A stretch of DNA of 64,000 nucleotides from Ordospora colligata OC4. Its lineage: Eukaryota; Microsporidia; Ordosporidae. Of the stretch, positions 1 through 7,973 are shown one piece after another. The notes under the pieces are model-generated. The model saw nothing but the letters and a program-made list of their open reading frames with translations. It did no database searches and was not told the origin of the DNA. Position 1 is the first letter of the stretch, and the number at the start of each line of letters is the position of its first letter. Made by a program: the position numbers and the translations under genes. The DNA lies in assembly GCF_000803265.1 (NCBI RefSeq), contig NW_014575404.1, positions 186,001-250,000 on the forward strand, in the 5' to 3' direction.

Positions 1-90
1 TGCAATGACATTATCCTGACGTCTTCTGGAGGACTTGCTACGGTTTCTGCTGGATGCGAGTTTAAGAAGGTTGCGAGAAATAGTGATTAA
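1..90 (+). CDS. 3' end of a truncated upstream gene
   Basis: Thirty codons are open from the window edge to a TAA stop at 88-90, in frame 1. The visible tail contains LTSSGGLATVSAG followed by a short basic end. The hydrophobic-polar alternation with a Gly-Gly turn resembles the last strand of a beta-propeller or a similar beta-rich protein, but 29 residues are too few to assign a family. Supporting its reality, the next gene starts 78 bp downstream on the same strand with its own start signal. The rest of the gene lies outside the window. Confidence 0.5.
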   Translation, partial: CNDIILTSSGGLATVSAGCEFKKVARNSD

Positions 91-168
91 AGGTTTATTG
101 GTTTCTGAGTTGTTCTAGTATGTGGAGAAGGATGAGATGAATGAAAGGCGAAAATTTTTGAGCCCTGA

Positions 169-1623
169 ATGGATTTTGGGCAGACACACCTTGGAGGGCT
201 GATATCGAATTCTCAGCAGGATGAGAAGGCGAAGCACTATGTGGTTGGCTCACGGATAAAGATGGGTTGTGAACTGATGAAGAATCTGTATGGAAAGTCA
301 TGGCATGTAAAGCTTGTGGAGAATAGCTATGGACAGGTTATTGTAACGTCGCAGGCGAGTGTGATATATGACAGTGTGAAAGCGAACCATCCGTTTGTGA
401 AGTTACTACAGGAATATGTAAAGAAGATGGATGTGGTTGGAGATGGATCAAAGCTGTTTGTCCTTCTTGTGTCTGAATTGTTATCTGAGATGCTTATCGG
501 GGTTAACAAGGGAATGAAGCCTGCGTTATTGAGTGGGATGCTTAGGGAGATGTATAAGGAGATTGATGGAATGGCAGGAAGCTTGATGATTGAGCATGAG
601 ATTGACTTTGAAGATGTGGAGAGCATAAAGAAGGTACTCCGAGGGGTGGTGAAGGATGAGCATCTTGAGAGGATAGTGAGTGAAGGAGTGAGATGCACGA
701 AAGGATTTGAGAGTGAGGATATAAGGGTATGCAAGGTTGGATGCGGAAGTATGGAGGATAGTTATGTTGTTGAGGGGATGGTGTTTAACAGAGCGCCTGA
801 AGGAGAGGTTAAGAGTGTGAAGAATGGAAGGACGTCGATATATAACTGTGGATTGGAGATTAGCAGGACTGAGCTGAAAGGAACTGTTCTTCTGAAGACA
901 GCTGATGAATTACTAGCGTTTAGCAAGGATGAGAATATAAGGACACGTGAGATGGTTGAGTCTTTGAGTGCGGATGTGATTGTGTGCAGTGGGAAGGTTG
1001 ATAAGATATATCTTGATTTTTTGAATAAGTGTGAAAAGCTGGTGTTTAAGGTGAGCAGCAAGCATGACCTACGGAGGATACGAGAAGTGATGGGAGGACA
1101 TATTTCATCGAGTCTGTGCACACAGGCGGAGGACTTTATGGGAGAGATAGATGAAGTGGTGGTGTTTAGTGAGGGGAAGGAGAAGTACACGAAGTTTGTA
1201 TCGAAGAGCAAGAGGAAGTATACGCTGGTGTTGAAGAGCTCTGTAAAGGCTGTGCTTGATGAGCATGAGAGGATTGTTCAGAAGGCGCTGACTGTTTTGA
1301 GCAAGAATGTGAATAATGGAAAGATATGGCTGGTTGAAGGGGCAGGAAGGTTTGAACGAAGGATGTCTATGAAGATGATGGAGAGGAGCGGTAGTGAGAG
1401 TGGCTCTCGAGGGTTTGTGTATAAGTGTGTTGGGAACGCTCTTGGACGATATAAACAATATGATGAGGAGATATATGATGTTTACAATGCGAAGGTGAAG
1501 GCGCTGAAGTATGCGGTTGAGTTTATTGCTATGTTTTTTGAAACGAGTGATTATTTGATTGGAAAACCTGAGGCGATGAGTATCAGTGCACGAGAGAATC
1601 AGAATTGGGACGAGGACCACTGA
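169..1623 (+). CDS. CCT8: CCT chaperonin subunit theta, divergent
   Basis: This is a group II chaperonin (TRiC/CCT) subunit, which would be one member of the cytosolic double ring that folds actin and tubulin. It has 484 residues against about 540-550 in the family. The equatorial segment reads HPFVKLLQEYV...VVGDGSK (GDG at residues 91-93). The apical part has the theta-like segment KHDLRRIREVMGG, matching the KWDLRRLCKTVG region of CCT8, and the C-terminus LIGKPEA...NWDEDH matches the theta ending IMAKPA...DWDDD. Several ATP-site elements are altered: the usual TNDxAT is TSQAS, and the Gly triplet before the last helices is GAG. The start is chosen because CCC lies 3 bp before the ATG (gagccctgaATG). 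Assignment to theta rests on these two segments; family membership is firmer than the subunit type. Confidence 0.83.
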   Translation: MDFGQTHLGGLISNSQQDEKAKHYVVGSRIKMGCELMKNLYGKSWHVKLVENSYGQVIVTSQASVIYDSVKANHPFVKLLQEYVKKMDVVGDGSKLFVLLVSELLSEMLIGVNKGMKPALLSGMLREMYKEIDGMAGSLMIEHEIDFEDVESIKKVLRGVVKDEHLERIVSEGVRCTKGFESEDIRVCKVGCGSMEDSYVVEGMVFNRAPEGEVKSVKNGRTSIYNCGLEISRTELKGTVLLKTADELLAFSKDENIRTREMVESLSADVIVCSGKVDKIYLDFLNKCEKLVFKVSSKHDLRRIREVMGGHISSSLCTQAEDFMGEIDEVVVFSEGKEKYTKFVSKSKRKYTLVLKSSVKAVLDEHERIVQKALTVLSKNVNNGKIWLVEGAGRFERRMSMKMMERSGSESGSRGFVYKCVGNALGRYKQYDEEIYDVYNAKVKALKYAVEFIAMFFETSDYLIGKPEAMSISARENQNWDEDH

Positions 1624-1783
1624 GAATGATTAAAATTGATGATTTGATGTTATATTGTGATTGTGGAGTGATTATGAGATCTATTGGAAAGGGGATATAT
1701 GAAAAGATTGCGAAGATCTGATTTTGTAACGGTTGTGTGATTTGATATATAAAATTGATTAATTTATGGGCTGTGATTAGAGA

Positions 1784-2179
1784 ATGCGATTGAAAGCTGG
1801 AAAGAAGGAAAAGAAAGTGAAGTTTATTGATTCTACAAATGAGATAATAAAGCACATGAATACGTCTGAGAATGGAAAGCGATCAAGGCTCAGACTGAAT
1901 GCACAGCAAGCAAGTATTCTGGAGCAAAGCTTCAAGAATGGTAGTCACCCAAGTAATAAAGTCAAAGCAGAGCTGGCGATGGTTTTATGTATTCCTTTGA
2001 AGAATGTGCAGATTTGGTTCCAAAACAGACGAGCGAAGGAGAAAATTGGAGTAGGAGCAATGAAAGTAGTAGATGGAGAGGAAACAGAGATGATGAGATT
2101 TGATGAGAGGGCAGAATACCAGACTACGTGCTCAATTGATTTTCCTGTTGATGAGAAGTATTTTTCTGAGTACTATTAA
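1784..2179 (+). CDS. homeodomain transcription factor
   Basis: A small protein of 131 residues with one homeodomain at about residues 31-88. The third helix carries the diagnostic VQIWFQNRRAKEK (W78, N81, R83), and helix 1 has LNAQQASILEQSF. Known homeodomains bind TAAT-type sites, so a nuclear sequence-specific DNA-binding role is expected. The N-terminal arm is Lys-rich; the 40-residue tail is acidic and ends in SEYY. A GGG 17 bp upstream (atgggctgtgattagagaATG) supports the first ATG; a second possible start is the Met at residue 25. Microsporidian genomes carry a small set of homeobox genes; I cannot tell which one this is or whether it is related to mating-type loci. Confidence 0.9.
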   Translation: MRLKAGKKEKKVKFIDSTNEIIKHMNTSENGKRSRLRLNAQQASILEQSFKNGSHPSNKVKAELAMVLCIPLKNVQIWFQNRRAKEKIGVGAMKVVDGEETEMMRFDERAEYQTTCSIDFPVDEKYFSEYY

Positions 2180-2230
2180 TTTTGAAGATCTCATGACGAT
2201 TTGAGTTTATCAGTAAATGATTTGATTAAT

Positions 2231-2302
2231 AGATAGTTTTTTATAAGTAGATAATTTTTCATAAGTAGATAATTTTTTACAAGTAGATAATTTTTTATAT
2301 TT
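2231..2302. repeat. 18-bp tandem repeat, four copies
   Basis: Four consecutive 18-bp units lie at 2231, 2249, 2267 and 2285, with core agataatttttnataagt. Each differs from its neighbours by one to four bases, and the last decays into T/A. They sit about 50 bp downstream of the homeodomain gene in a 405-bp gene-free stretch. They are AT-rich and nearly C-free. No function is evident. Confidence 0.85.
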
Positions 2303-2400
2303 TATATAAACATGGATGTGAATATCAATGTGTTGGTATGAAGCGATCATTTAGATATATTGAGATATTGTGAATGCAAATATATTATGATTGTGAATAA

Positions 2401-2499
2401 CCCTGCTTTCTGAGTCGCCTTTTCTTTATGGTGTAAGGTGCTATTAGAAGCAATAGTAATGGCATTCTATGTAAATGACTGCATGGTGCCAACATTTTT
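2401..2499 (+). ncRNA. possible small structured RNA (weak)
   Basis: In the 2180-2584 gap this 100-bp part is visibly richer in G and C than its surroundings. It can fold into three successive hairpins: cgcc/ggtg (2416-2419 with 2430-2433), ctatt/aatag (2441-2445 with 2452-2456), and ggca/tgcc with an inner atgt/gcat (2461-2490). It ends at a TTTTT run (2495-2499), as a Pol III transcript would. It matches none of the spliceosomal, SRP or RNase P signatures I know; the GCCTTTT in hairpin 1 recalls the U5 loop but is followed by CT rather than AC and is partly base-paired. No open frame is present. Treat as a lead only. Confidence 0.2.
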
Positions 2500-2584
2500 G
2501 TCTAATGTTTGATTTGGAGATTTGTGAATGTGTTTGTATAAGATGTGATGTAACGAAAGAAGAATGATTTAGAAAACCCCTTGG

Positions 2585-3442
2585 ATGCTGATTTTTGCGA
2601 ATTTATGTAAAGACGTTGAGTTTGAAGTACAGAATGTGAACGGAAGAGTGTTTTTGAACGGAATGGTGGAGGGAGTGGGATTCAGAGGAGTTGAGAGGAA
2701 TTCGCCATGCAACTTTTGGGTTGTTAAGGCAGGCAATGGAGAGATTGATATGAAGAGCGCAGTGCAAGCGAGAATGGTTTCTGTTGAGACGGTGTATGAA
2801 AGCGGAGCAGTGAGTAGGGAAGCTGGAATTGACGAGCTGTACATGTCTTTTGGAAACAAGAGGATGATGGATTATGTCAAAAGAAAGATCATTGACCGAA
2901 GCAATGGAACGTTTGTGAGATCTAAGATTCAGGCAAAGATACAAATTCTACCGCCAATAAATGAAAATGCAAAGGATGTAGAGGAATATTTTGTGCTTGA
3001 AAGGATGTTTCCGACGAGTGTTCTTGATGAGTTTTCGAAGATTAATCTCGGATCTGTGGAACTACATGCAGATCTTGAGACATTTAAGCAAGATATAGGG
3101 ATGAAGATACACTTTTTGCTGGCTGATTGTATTATGAAGGTGCTAGAGAAGAAGTATGTAACAAGAGATTGCCTGAGCGACTCTGAGTATTCGAGTTTTT
3201 TTGATGTGATCAAGAATGAGATTGAAGAGATGAGGCTGACGCCTCTGTGCAGAGATCGACTTGCAGTTCTTTGCTATATTCTATTGTTTCAGATTGAAGG
3301 GTTTTGTGTGCACTATGACATGCTACCGAAGTTTGGGTTTGGGAAGGAAAAGGTAGTGAGTATACTTAAGCTGATAGGGTGCGAATATTTGAAAGCTAAA
3401 GAGATGTATTCAATGACCAAGAAGCCCAAGAGACTGGGATAG
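2585..3442 (+). CDS. RPA49: RNA polymerase I A49-like subunit
   Basis: A 285-residue protein that I read as the A49 subunit of RNA polymerase I, which stabilises Pol I initiation and elongation on rDNA. The middle has the A49-type motif LYMSFGNKRMMDYVKRKI after a beta-rich N-terminal half. The C-terminal half has RLAVLCYILLFQIEGFCV, then phenylalanine/lysine-rich helices and LIGCEYL, as in the tandem winged-helix domain of A49 (KLL.YIF...VD.F....LGC). Yeast A49 is about 415 residues, so this copy is trimmed. CCCC lies 4 bp before the ATG (gaaaaccccttggATG). Two other Pol I subunits lie in this window, which agrees with but does not prove the call. Confidence 0.58.
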   Translation: MLIFANLCKDVEFEVQNVNGRVFLNGMVEGVGFRGVERNSPCNFWVVKAGNGEIDMKSAVQARMVSVETVYESGAVSREAGIDELYMSFGNKRMMDYVKRKIIDRSNGTFVRSKIQAKIQILPPINENAKDVEEYFVLERMFPTSVLDEFSKINLGSVELHADLETFKQDIGMKIHFLLADCIMKVLEKKYVTRDCLSDSEYSSFFDVIKNEIEEMRLTPLCRDRLAVLCYILLFQIEGFCVHYDMLPKFGFGKEKVVSILKLIGCEYLKAKEMYSMTKKPKRLG

Positions 3443-3480
3443 AAGAAGTGTGCAAAAAGGACAGAGGTTAACAAGAGAAA

Positions 3481-4047
3481 ATGTTAGAGAGATTGAATCC
3501 CTGGATGAAGAGCAGTAGCTTTGAAAGGCGACTGTTTGAGAGGTATGGGGAAGGGCCTATACCGAAGGAGGATGTTGGAATGGTTCTTGAAGAGGCTGTT
3601 GCTAACAAGATGATAGAAAGAGGCGAGATCAAGGATTACAAAAGTAGGGAGTATGAGGTTGCAGAGCTATTGGGGATGATAAGGGGATGGCGAACTGACT
3701 TTTTGAAGGAGTCATTTAGTTTGAATGATATTTCATGCCAGGAAGAAAGCAGTGTTTTAGAGAGAAGTGAAATTGTTGACGAAGGGATGAGAAGCTGTAG
3801 TGCAGATTGGAGAGGAGAGTCGTTTTTGATGAGGGACGAGGAGCTTTTGTCGTCCTTGAGAGACAAGACACGAATGATTACGTCTAGAGGAGGGCTTAAT
3901 GGAAAGAAGATGGCAAGGAATGTTCTGAAGGCATGGGAGGAGTATGAAGAACGGTATGCTCGAGTGAGTGGAAGGAGATATTGGTATTTGTGTGTATTGT
4001 TGGTTGTGATTCCATTGTATTGTCTGTATGTTCCAAGGCCATTTTAG
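3481..4047 (+). CDS. tail-anchored membrane protein, unknown
   Basis: I do not recognise this 188-residue protein. It is mostly charged and helical. It ends in one hydrophobic segment (about residues 166-182, YWYLCVLLVVIPLYCLYV) followed by only five residues, the layout of a tail-anchored protein whose body faces the cytosol. The stretch before it, KKMARNVLKAWEEYEERYARV, could form a coiled coil, so a degenerate SNARE or an ER/Golgi tether is possible; no SNARE zero-layer residue can be placed with confidence. It starts 38 bp after the A49-like gene, and its stop is 3 bp before the first possible ATG of DPM1. No C/G run precedes its ATG. Confidence 0.7.
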   Translation: MLERLNPWMKSSSFERRLFERYGEGPIPKEDVGMVLEEAVANKMIERGEIKDYKSREYEVAELLGMIRGWRTDFLKESFSLNDISCQEESSVLERSEIVDEGMRSCSADWRGESFLMRDEELLSSLRDKTRMITSRGGLNGKKMARNVLKAWEEYEERYARVSGRRYWYLCVLLVVIPLYCLYVPRPF

Positions 4048-4050
4048 TTG

Positions 4051-4773
4051 ATGAGGTATATTAAATTTGAAGCATTACAATCCATGTATAATGTAATAAT
4101 ACCAACATATAATGAGAAGGATAACATTGGTACGTTGCTGCTTATGGTTTCTGATGTTATGAAAGAGGTTGGAAAGCCATTTAAGATTGTGGTTGTTGAT
4201 GACGGGAGTCCTGATGGAACCTGTGATGTTGTAAGGAGGATGAAGATTGATGAAGTACATCTGGTGGAGAGGGAAAAGAAGCTGGGCTTGGGAAGTGCAT
4301 ATAGAGCTGCACTTGAGTACTGTGAGTATGAGTTTACGGTAATGATGGATGGAGACATGTCGCATGATCCGATTTACATTAAGGAAATGATCAAGATTCA
4401 AAAGAATGGGGCAGACATTGTGGCAGGGAGTAGATACAATGGAGGTGGTGTTTATGGATGGCCAATGAGCAGAAAGGTTGTGAGTGTAGGATCGAACAAT
4501 TTAGCAAGGATTTTTTTGGGGATTGGTATTTCTGATGTTACGGGAAGTTTCCGACTGTACAGGACGGATGTATTGAAGCTTTTAGTGCAAAAGTCGAGAT
4601 GTATGGGATATTCGTTCCAGATGGAGTTGATTTGTCTAGCGCTGAGACATGGATTTAAGGTGAGTGAATGTCCGATTGTTTTCCATGAGCGATGCAGGGG
4701 TGCTTCTAAGCTGAGTGTGAAAGAGATTCTGATGTATGCGAAGACAGTAGGTGTGTTGTTTATGAGCATTTGA
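4051..4773 (+). CDS. DPM1: dolichol-phosphate mannose synthase, catalytic subunit
   Basis: A GT-A glycosyltransferase of family 2 that transfers mannose from GDP-mannose to dolichol phosphate at the ER face, supplying Dol-P-Man for protein O-mannosylation and GPI anchors. Visible motifs: IPTYNEKDN near the N-terminus, VVVDDGSPDGT, the metal-binding MMDGDMSHDP, GYSFQMEL and the conserved FHERCRGASKL. It ends at VLFMSI with no C-terminal membrane helix, the human/fission-yeast type that depends on DPM2 and DPM3 for ER anchoring, unlike budding yeast Dpm1. ATGs at 4051 and 4084 are both possible; the second gives MYNVIIPTYNE, the more typical N-terminus. No C/G run marks either. A DPM2 candidate lies near 40.3 kb. 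Confidence 0.93.
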   Translation: MRYIKFEALQSMYNVIIPTYNEKDNIGTLLLMVSDVMKEVGKPFKIVVVDDGSPDGTCDVVRRMKIDEVHLVEREKKLGLGSAYRAALEYCEYEFTVMMDGDMSHDPIYIKEMIKIQKNGADIVAGSRYNGGGVYGWPMSRKVVSVGSNNLARIFLGIGISDVTGSFRLYRTDVLKLLVQKSRCMGYSFQMELICLALRHGFKVSECPIVFHERCRGASKLSVKEILMYAKTVGVLFMSI

Positions 4774-4908
4774 TTAAATTTTGTGGATGATGTTGTTTTA
4801 TGCTGATTTGAATGATTGTGCATGAGTTATCTTGGACCATGAATTGATGCAGGTAGACGTGTGGCTTATTTTAGATGCGTGATGTAACTGTGGCATTGGC
4901 AGCCCTGG

Positions 4909-7158
4909 ATGAGGATATTGAATGTTGCGGAAAAACCTTCTGTTGCGAAATCGATATCACTGGTGTTGTCTAGTTCGTTGAGCATCAAGAGGGGACTGCA
5001 TCAATGCTGTCCGAACATACAATTTGACAATGGAAACGAGATGGTTTTCACAAGTGTGCTAGGACATCTGTTTTCGAGCGACTTTGAGAGCAAGTGCCGA
5101 TGGAATGAAATTGATCCCGAGCAGCTGTTTACAGAAAGGATTGTGAAATATGTGCAGCCTGATTTCATGCGCATTAAGGAGAATATTGAGAGAGAGGCGC
5201 AGAGAGCGGACATGGTTATTATATGGACGGATTGCGACCGAGAGGGAGAGAATATTGGACGGCAGATAAGGGATGTGGTGTATGGAGTAAAGCGGATCCA
5301 AGTGAGGAGAGCAAGGTTTTCAGGGATTACACGAAAGGATGTACAGAATGCGCTTGACAATCTGGAGGATGTGAATGAAGCTGAGGCAGATGCGGTGGAC
5401 TCGAGGATTGAGCTTGATTTACGAATAGGTTCAGCATTTACAAGATTACAGACACTGTCGATTGGAAGTGAGTGCAAGGATAAGAAGATTTTGAGTTTTG
5501 GACCATGCCAGATACCTACGCTAGGATTTGTGGTTGAACGAGCAAGGGAAAGGGAGAAGTTTATTTGTGAAGCTTTTTGGACACTGAGGTATATAGTGAA
5601 GAACGAAGGACGTGAGAATATGTTTTTGTGGAGACGAGGATCTGTGTTTGATAGGAATTGTGTGATTTATTTTTTTAGGCGATTGGAAAAACAAGAGGCA
5701 AGGATAGTGTCTAGGAAGGTTATAGAGAGAACCAAGTATAAGCCACTGCCATTGAGAACTGTTGAGCTGCAGCGTAAGTGCTCGAGCTATTTCAAGATGA
5801 GCGGGCACATGATTATGGAGATAGCGGAAGGATTGTACAATAAGGGATATATTAGCTATCCAAGGACTGAGACGGATGTTTTTGACAAGAAATTTGATTT
5901 TATGCATGTTATTCTGAAGATATGTAAGGATTCAAAAGTTGGAGTTCATGCAAGTAAGCTGAAAGATGGGTTTAAGCACCCACGAAGTGGAAAGAACAAT
6001 GACATGGCGCATCTACCGATATATCCATTGAGGGATGGCGAAGGACTGAGTGGAAAAGACAGGGATGTGTATGAGTTTGTGTGCAGAAGGTTTTTGGGAT
6101 GCCTGAATGATGATGCAAAAGGCTTAGAGACGTGCTATGAGATGATGGTTGGAGATGAGGTGTTTGAGATGAAAGGACTGCAGGTTGTTGAGAGGAACTA
6201 TCTGGAGGTGTATTACTATGAGAAATGGGACGAGAAGGAAGTGAGTGCGTTTGTAGAAGGAGAGGTAGTGAAGGGAAATATGAGTGTAGAAGAAGGAAAG
6301 ACAAGTGCGCCTGAGTATTTGAATGAAGCTGAGCTGATAAGTTTAATGGACAAGAATGGGATAGGGACTGATGCAACAATACATGAGCACATTCACAAGA
6401 TTCAGGAAAGAGGATACGCTAGAAGGGTTGGTGAGGAAATACGACCTTTGAGTCTTGGAACAGCGCTTATTGATGCGTATGAGATGTTTGGACTGGAAGT
6501 GAGCAAGTCCAAGTTGAGGAAGGAGCTTGAGCAGAAGCTGAAGGAGATATCATCTGGAAGAATGGAAGGAAGAAATGTTGTTGAGAATGAGATTTTAGTG
6601 TACAAGAGAATATATGGTGTTTTGAAGAGGAATATTGCAGAGTTTGCGAGAGTGGTTATTAAAGGAATTGATTGTGAGGAGAAGCCTATGAAGGAAGAAA
6701 AAAGCCGAAGAGGAGAAGAAAGGAAGTTTGTGAACTATTCTAATGAAAATACTGAAAAGCGAGTTGTTAAAGAGAATGTGAGGAATGGCAGTTTTAAGAC
6801 AAGTGATATAAAGGGAATGAAAGTCAAGGAGGAAGTTGGACAAGTGAAGAAGAGTGAGGGGAGTTCAAAGAAGATTTGCGAGTGTGGGGTAGAAGGGAAG
6901 GTTTTGGAGGTGAAGCAGGGAAGCAATTCAGGAAGGAAGTTTTACTGTTGTGGTAGGTATCCGAAGATGTGTTATTTCTTTGAATGGATGGATGATCGAG
7001 TTGATGGAATGAGAAAGGAAGCAAATGAAGGGATTAAGTGTCATTGTGGATATGAGCCACAGCTTTTGACTGCAAATACTGAGAGCAACAAGGGAAGGAA
7101 GTTTTACAAGTGTAAGAAGGTTTACAAGCCATGTAAGTTTTTTGAATGGGAGGAATAA
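4909..7158 (+). CDS. TOP3: DNA topoisomerase III
   Basis: A type IA topoisomerase of 749 residues that passes single strands through a transient nick; with an Sgs1/BLM-type helicase it resolves recombination intermediates. The TOPRIM domain starts at NVAEKPSVAKS and contains TDCDREGENIG. The active-site tyrosine is Y317 in GYISYPRTETD. The C-terminus has two GRF zinc fingers, beginning CECGVEG (about 657-693) and CHCGYEP (about 711-749), each with the GRKFYxC core. They are joined to the core by a Lys/Glu-rich low-complexity linker (about 590-655). Two GRF fingers make it more like animal TOP3-alpha than yeast Top3, which lacks them. The start follows CCC by 3 bp (cagccctggATG). Confidence 0.95.
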   Translation: MRILNVAEKPSVAKSISLVLSSSLSIKRGLHQCCPNIQFDNGNEMVFTSVLGHLFSSDFESKCRWNEIDPEQLFTERIVKYVQPDFMRIKENIEREAQRADMVIIWTDCDREGENIGRQIRDVVYGVKRIQVRRARFSGITRKDVQNALDNLEDVNEAEADAVDSRIELDLRIGSAFTRLQTLSIGSECKDKKILSFGPCQIPTLGFVVERAREREKFICEAFWTLRYIVKNEGRENMFLWRRGSVFDRNCVIYFFRRLEKQEARIVSRKVIERTKYKPLPLRTVELQRKCSSYFKMSGHMIMEIAEGLYNKGYISYPRTETDVFDKKFDFMHVILKICKDSKVGVHASKLKDGFKHPRSGKNNDMAHLPIYPLRDGEGLSGKDRDVYEFVCRRFLGCLNDDAKGLETCYEMMVGDEVFEMKGLQVVERNYLEVYYYEKWDEKEVSAFVEGEVVKGNMSVEEGKTSAPEYLNEAELISLMDKNGIGTDATIHEHIHKIQERGYARRVGEEIRPLSLGTALIDAYEMFGLEVSKSKLRKELEQKLKEISSGRMEGRNVVENEILVYKRIYGVLKRNIAEFARVVIKGIDCEEKPMKEEKSRRGEERKFVNYSNENTEKRVVKENVRNGSFKTSDIKGMKVKEEVGQVKKSEGSSKKICECGVEGKVLEVKQGSNSGRKFYCCGRYPKMCYFFEWMDDRVDGMRKEANEGIKCHCGYEPQLLTANTESNKGRKFYKCKKVYKPCKFFEWEE

Positions 7159-7190
7159 TGAATTAATGAGTAGATGTGGAGAGTAAGTAA

Positions 7191-7256
7191 GTAATATAGA
7201 GTAAGTAAGTAATAGAGAAGTGAGTAATATAGAGTAAGCAAGTAATAGAGAAGTGT
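7191..7256. repeat. 33-bp tandem duplication
   Basis: Two adjacent 33-bp units (7191-7223 and 7224-7256) differ at one internal base and the last base. Each is itself made of gtaagtaa/gtaatag-type words. The 265-bp gap after TOP3 that contains them has almost no C on this strand (one C in 7141-7260). The GTAAGT words here are part of the repeat and not splice sites, because no gene spans them. Confidence 0.85.
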
Positions 7257-7424
7257 GTGATTGAGTGATTGATGAGTAAATCAATCGATGGAAATGATTG
7301 AGCGAAGAGTGAATTCTCCTTTATGTGTGATTTATGAGAATTGATGTGATATTTATTGATAGTGTCAGGTATGCAAACCCCTTTTAAGGTATAAAAATTA
7401 TGGAATGGGAAGACTGAGCAGTAG

Positions 7425-7898
7425 ATGAATACGGAGACGAGTAGCAAACACTCAGCAGATATTTCTAAGGGAGTTGAAGGAGAGATAAGTAAAAATGAAG
7501 TAGATAAAGCCGAAGTGAACAAGAGTGAAATAATAGAAGGAACAAACATGCACACTCAAGAGTTGAGCGCAGCGAAACCTGAATTGAAAGCAGAGAACAG
7601 TGTTAATGCAAAATCTAAGAATGTGAGCGAGGAAGATAAATGCATTACAAAAACACCAGAAGGTGTAGTGATAGTTTCGATGGATGAGCTTATGAAGTAT
7701 AGTGACGAGAAGTATAGCGACAAAGAAGGAAAGAAGATGATATTTGGGATGTGGCTGAATGCGGAGTTTAAGAATGAGCTACAGAGAAGCAAGAACAATG
7801 TGAAGATATTTAAGATTCTATCTATTGTGTCTGCAGCAGTGATTATTGGAATAGTAGTGTATGTGATTATTAAGGTTGTAAGCAGCTTTCTATCATGA
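7425..7898 (+). CDS. second tail-anchored protein, unknown
   Basis: Not recognised. The 157-residue protein has a Lys/Glu/Ser-rich, probably disordered N-terminal half. A more ordered part follows (VVIVSMDELMKYSDEKY, then KKMIFGMWLNAEF). It ends in a single hydrophobic helix (about 129-154, KILSIVSAAVIIGIVVYVII) with four residues behind it. This predicts a cytosol-facing tail-anchored membrane protein. A GGG lies 18 bp upstream of the ATG; a CCCC and a TATA-like ggtataaaaat lie about 30-50 bp upstream. No family resemblance is strong enough to name it. Low-complexity composition makes distant homology hard to judge. Confidence 0.65.
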   Translation: MNTETSSKHSADISKGVEGEISKNEVDKAEVNKSEIIEGTNMHTQELSAAKPELKAENSVNAKSKNVSEEDKCITKTPEGVVIVSMDELMKYSDEKYSDKEGKKMIFGMWLNAEFKNELQRSKNNVKIFKILSIVSAAVIIGIVVYVIIKVVSSFLS

Positions 7899-7973
7899 AC
7901 AAGGGAAGAGCGACCAAATATGGTATTAAATGTATTTTGAGTAGTATGTGAGAATAGGAGAGCAAGCCCTTTG

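Noticed and set aside
2414..2424. GCCTTTT resembling the U5 snRNA loop
   Set aside because: The invariant loop continues AC; here it continues CT and its GCC would be base-paired, and no Sm site with a 3' hairpin follows.
7182..7240. Multiple GTAAGT words after TOP3
   Set aside because: They are units of a local tandem repeat with no flanking exons.
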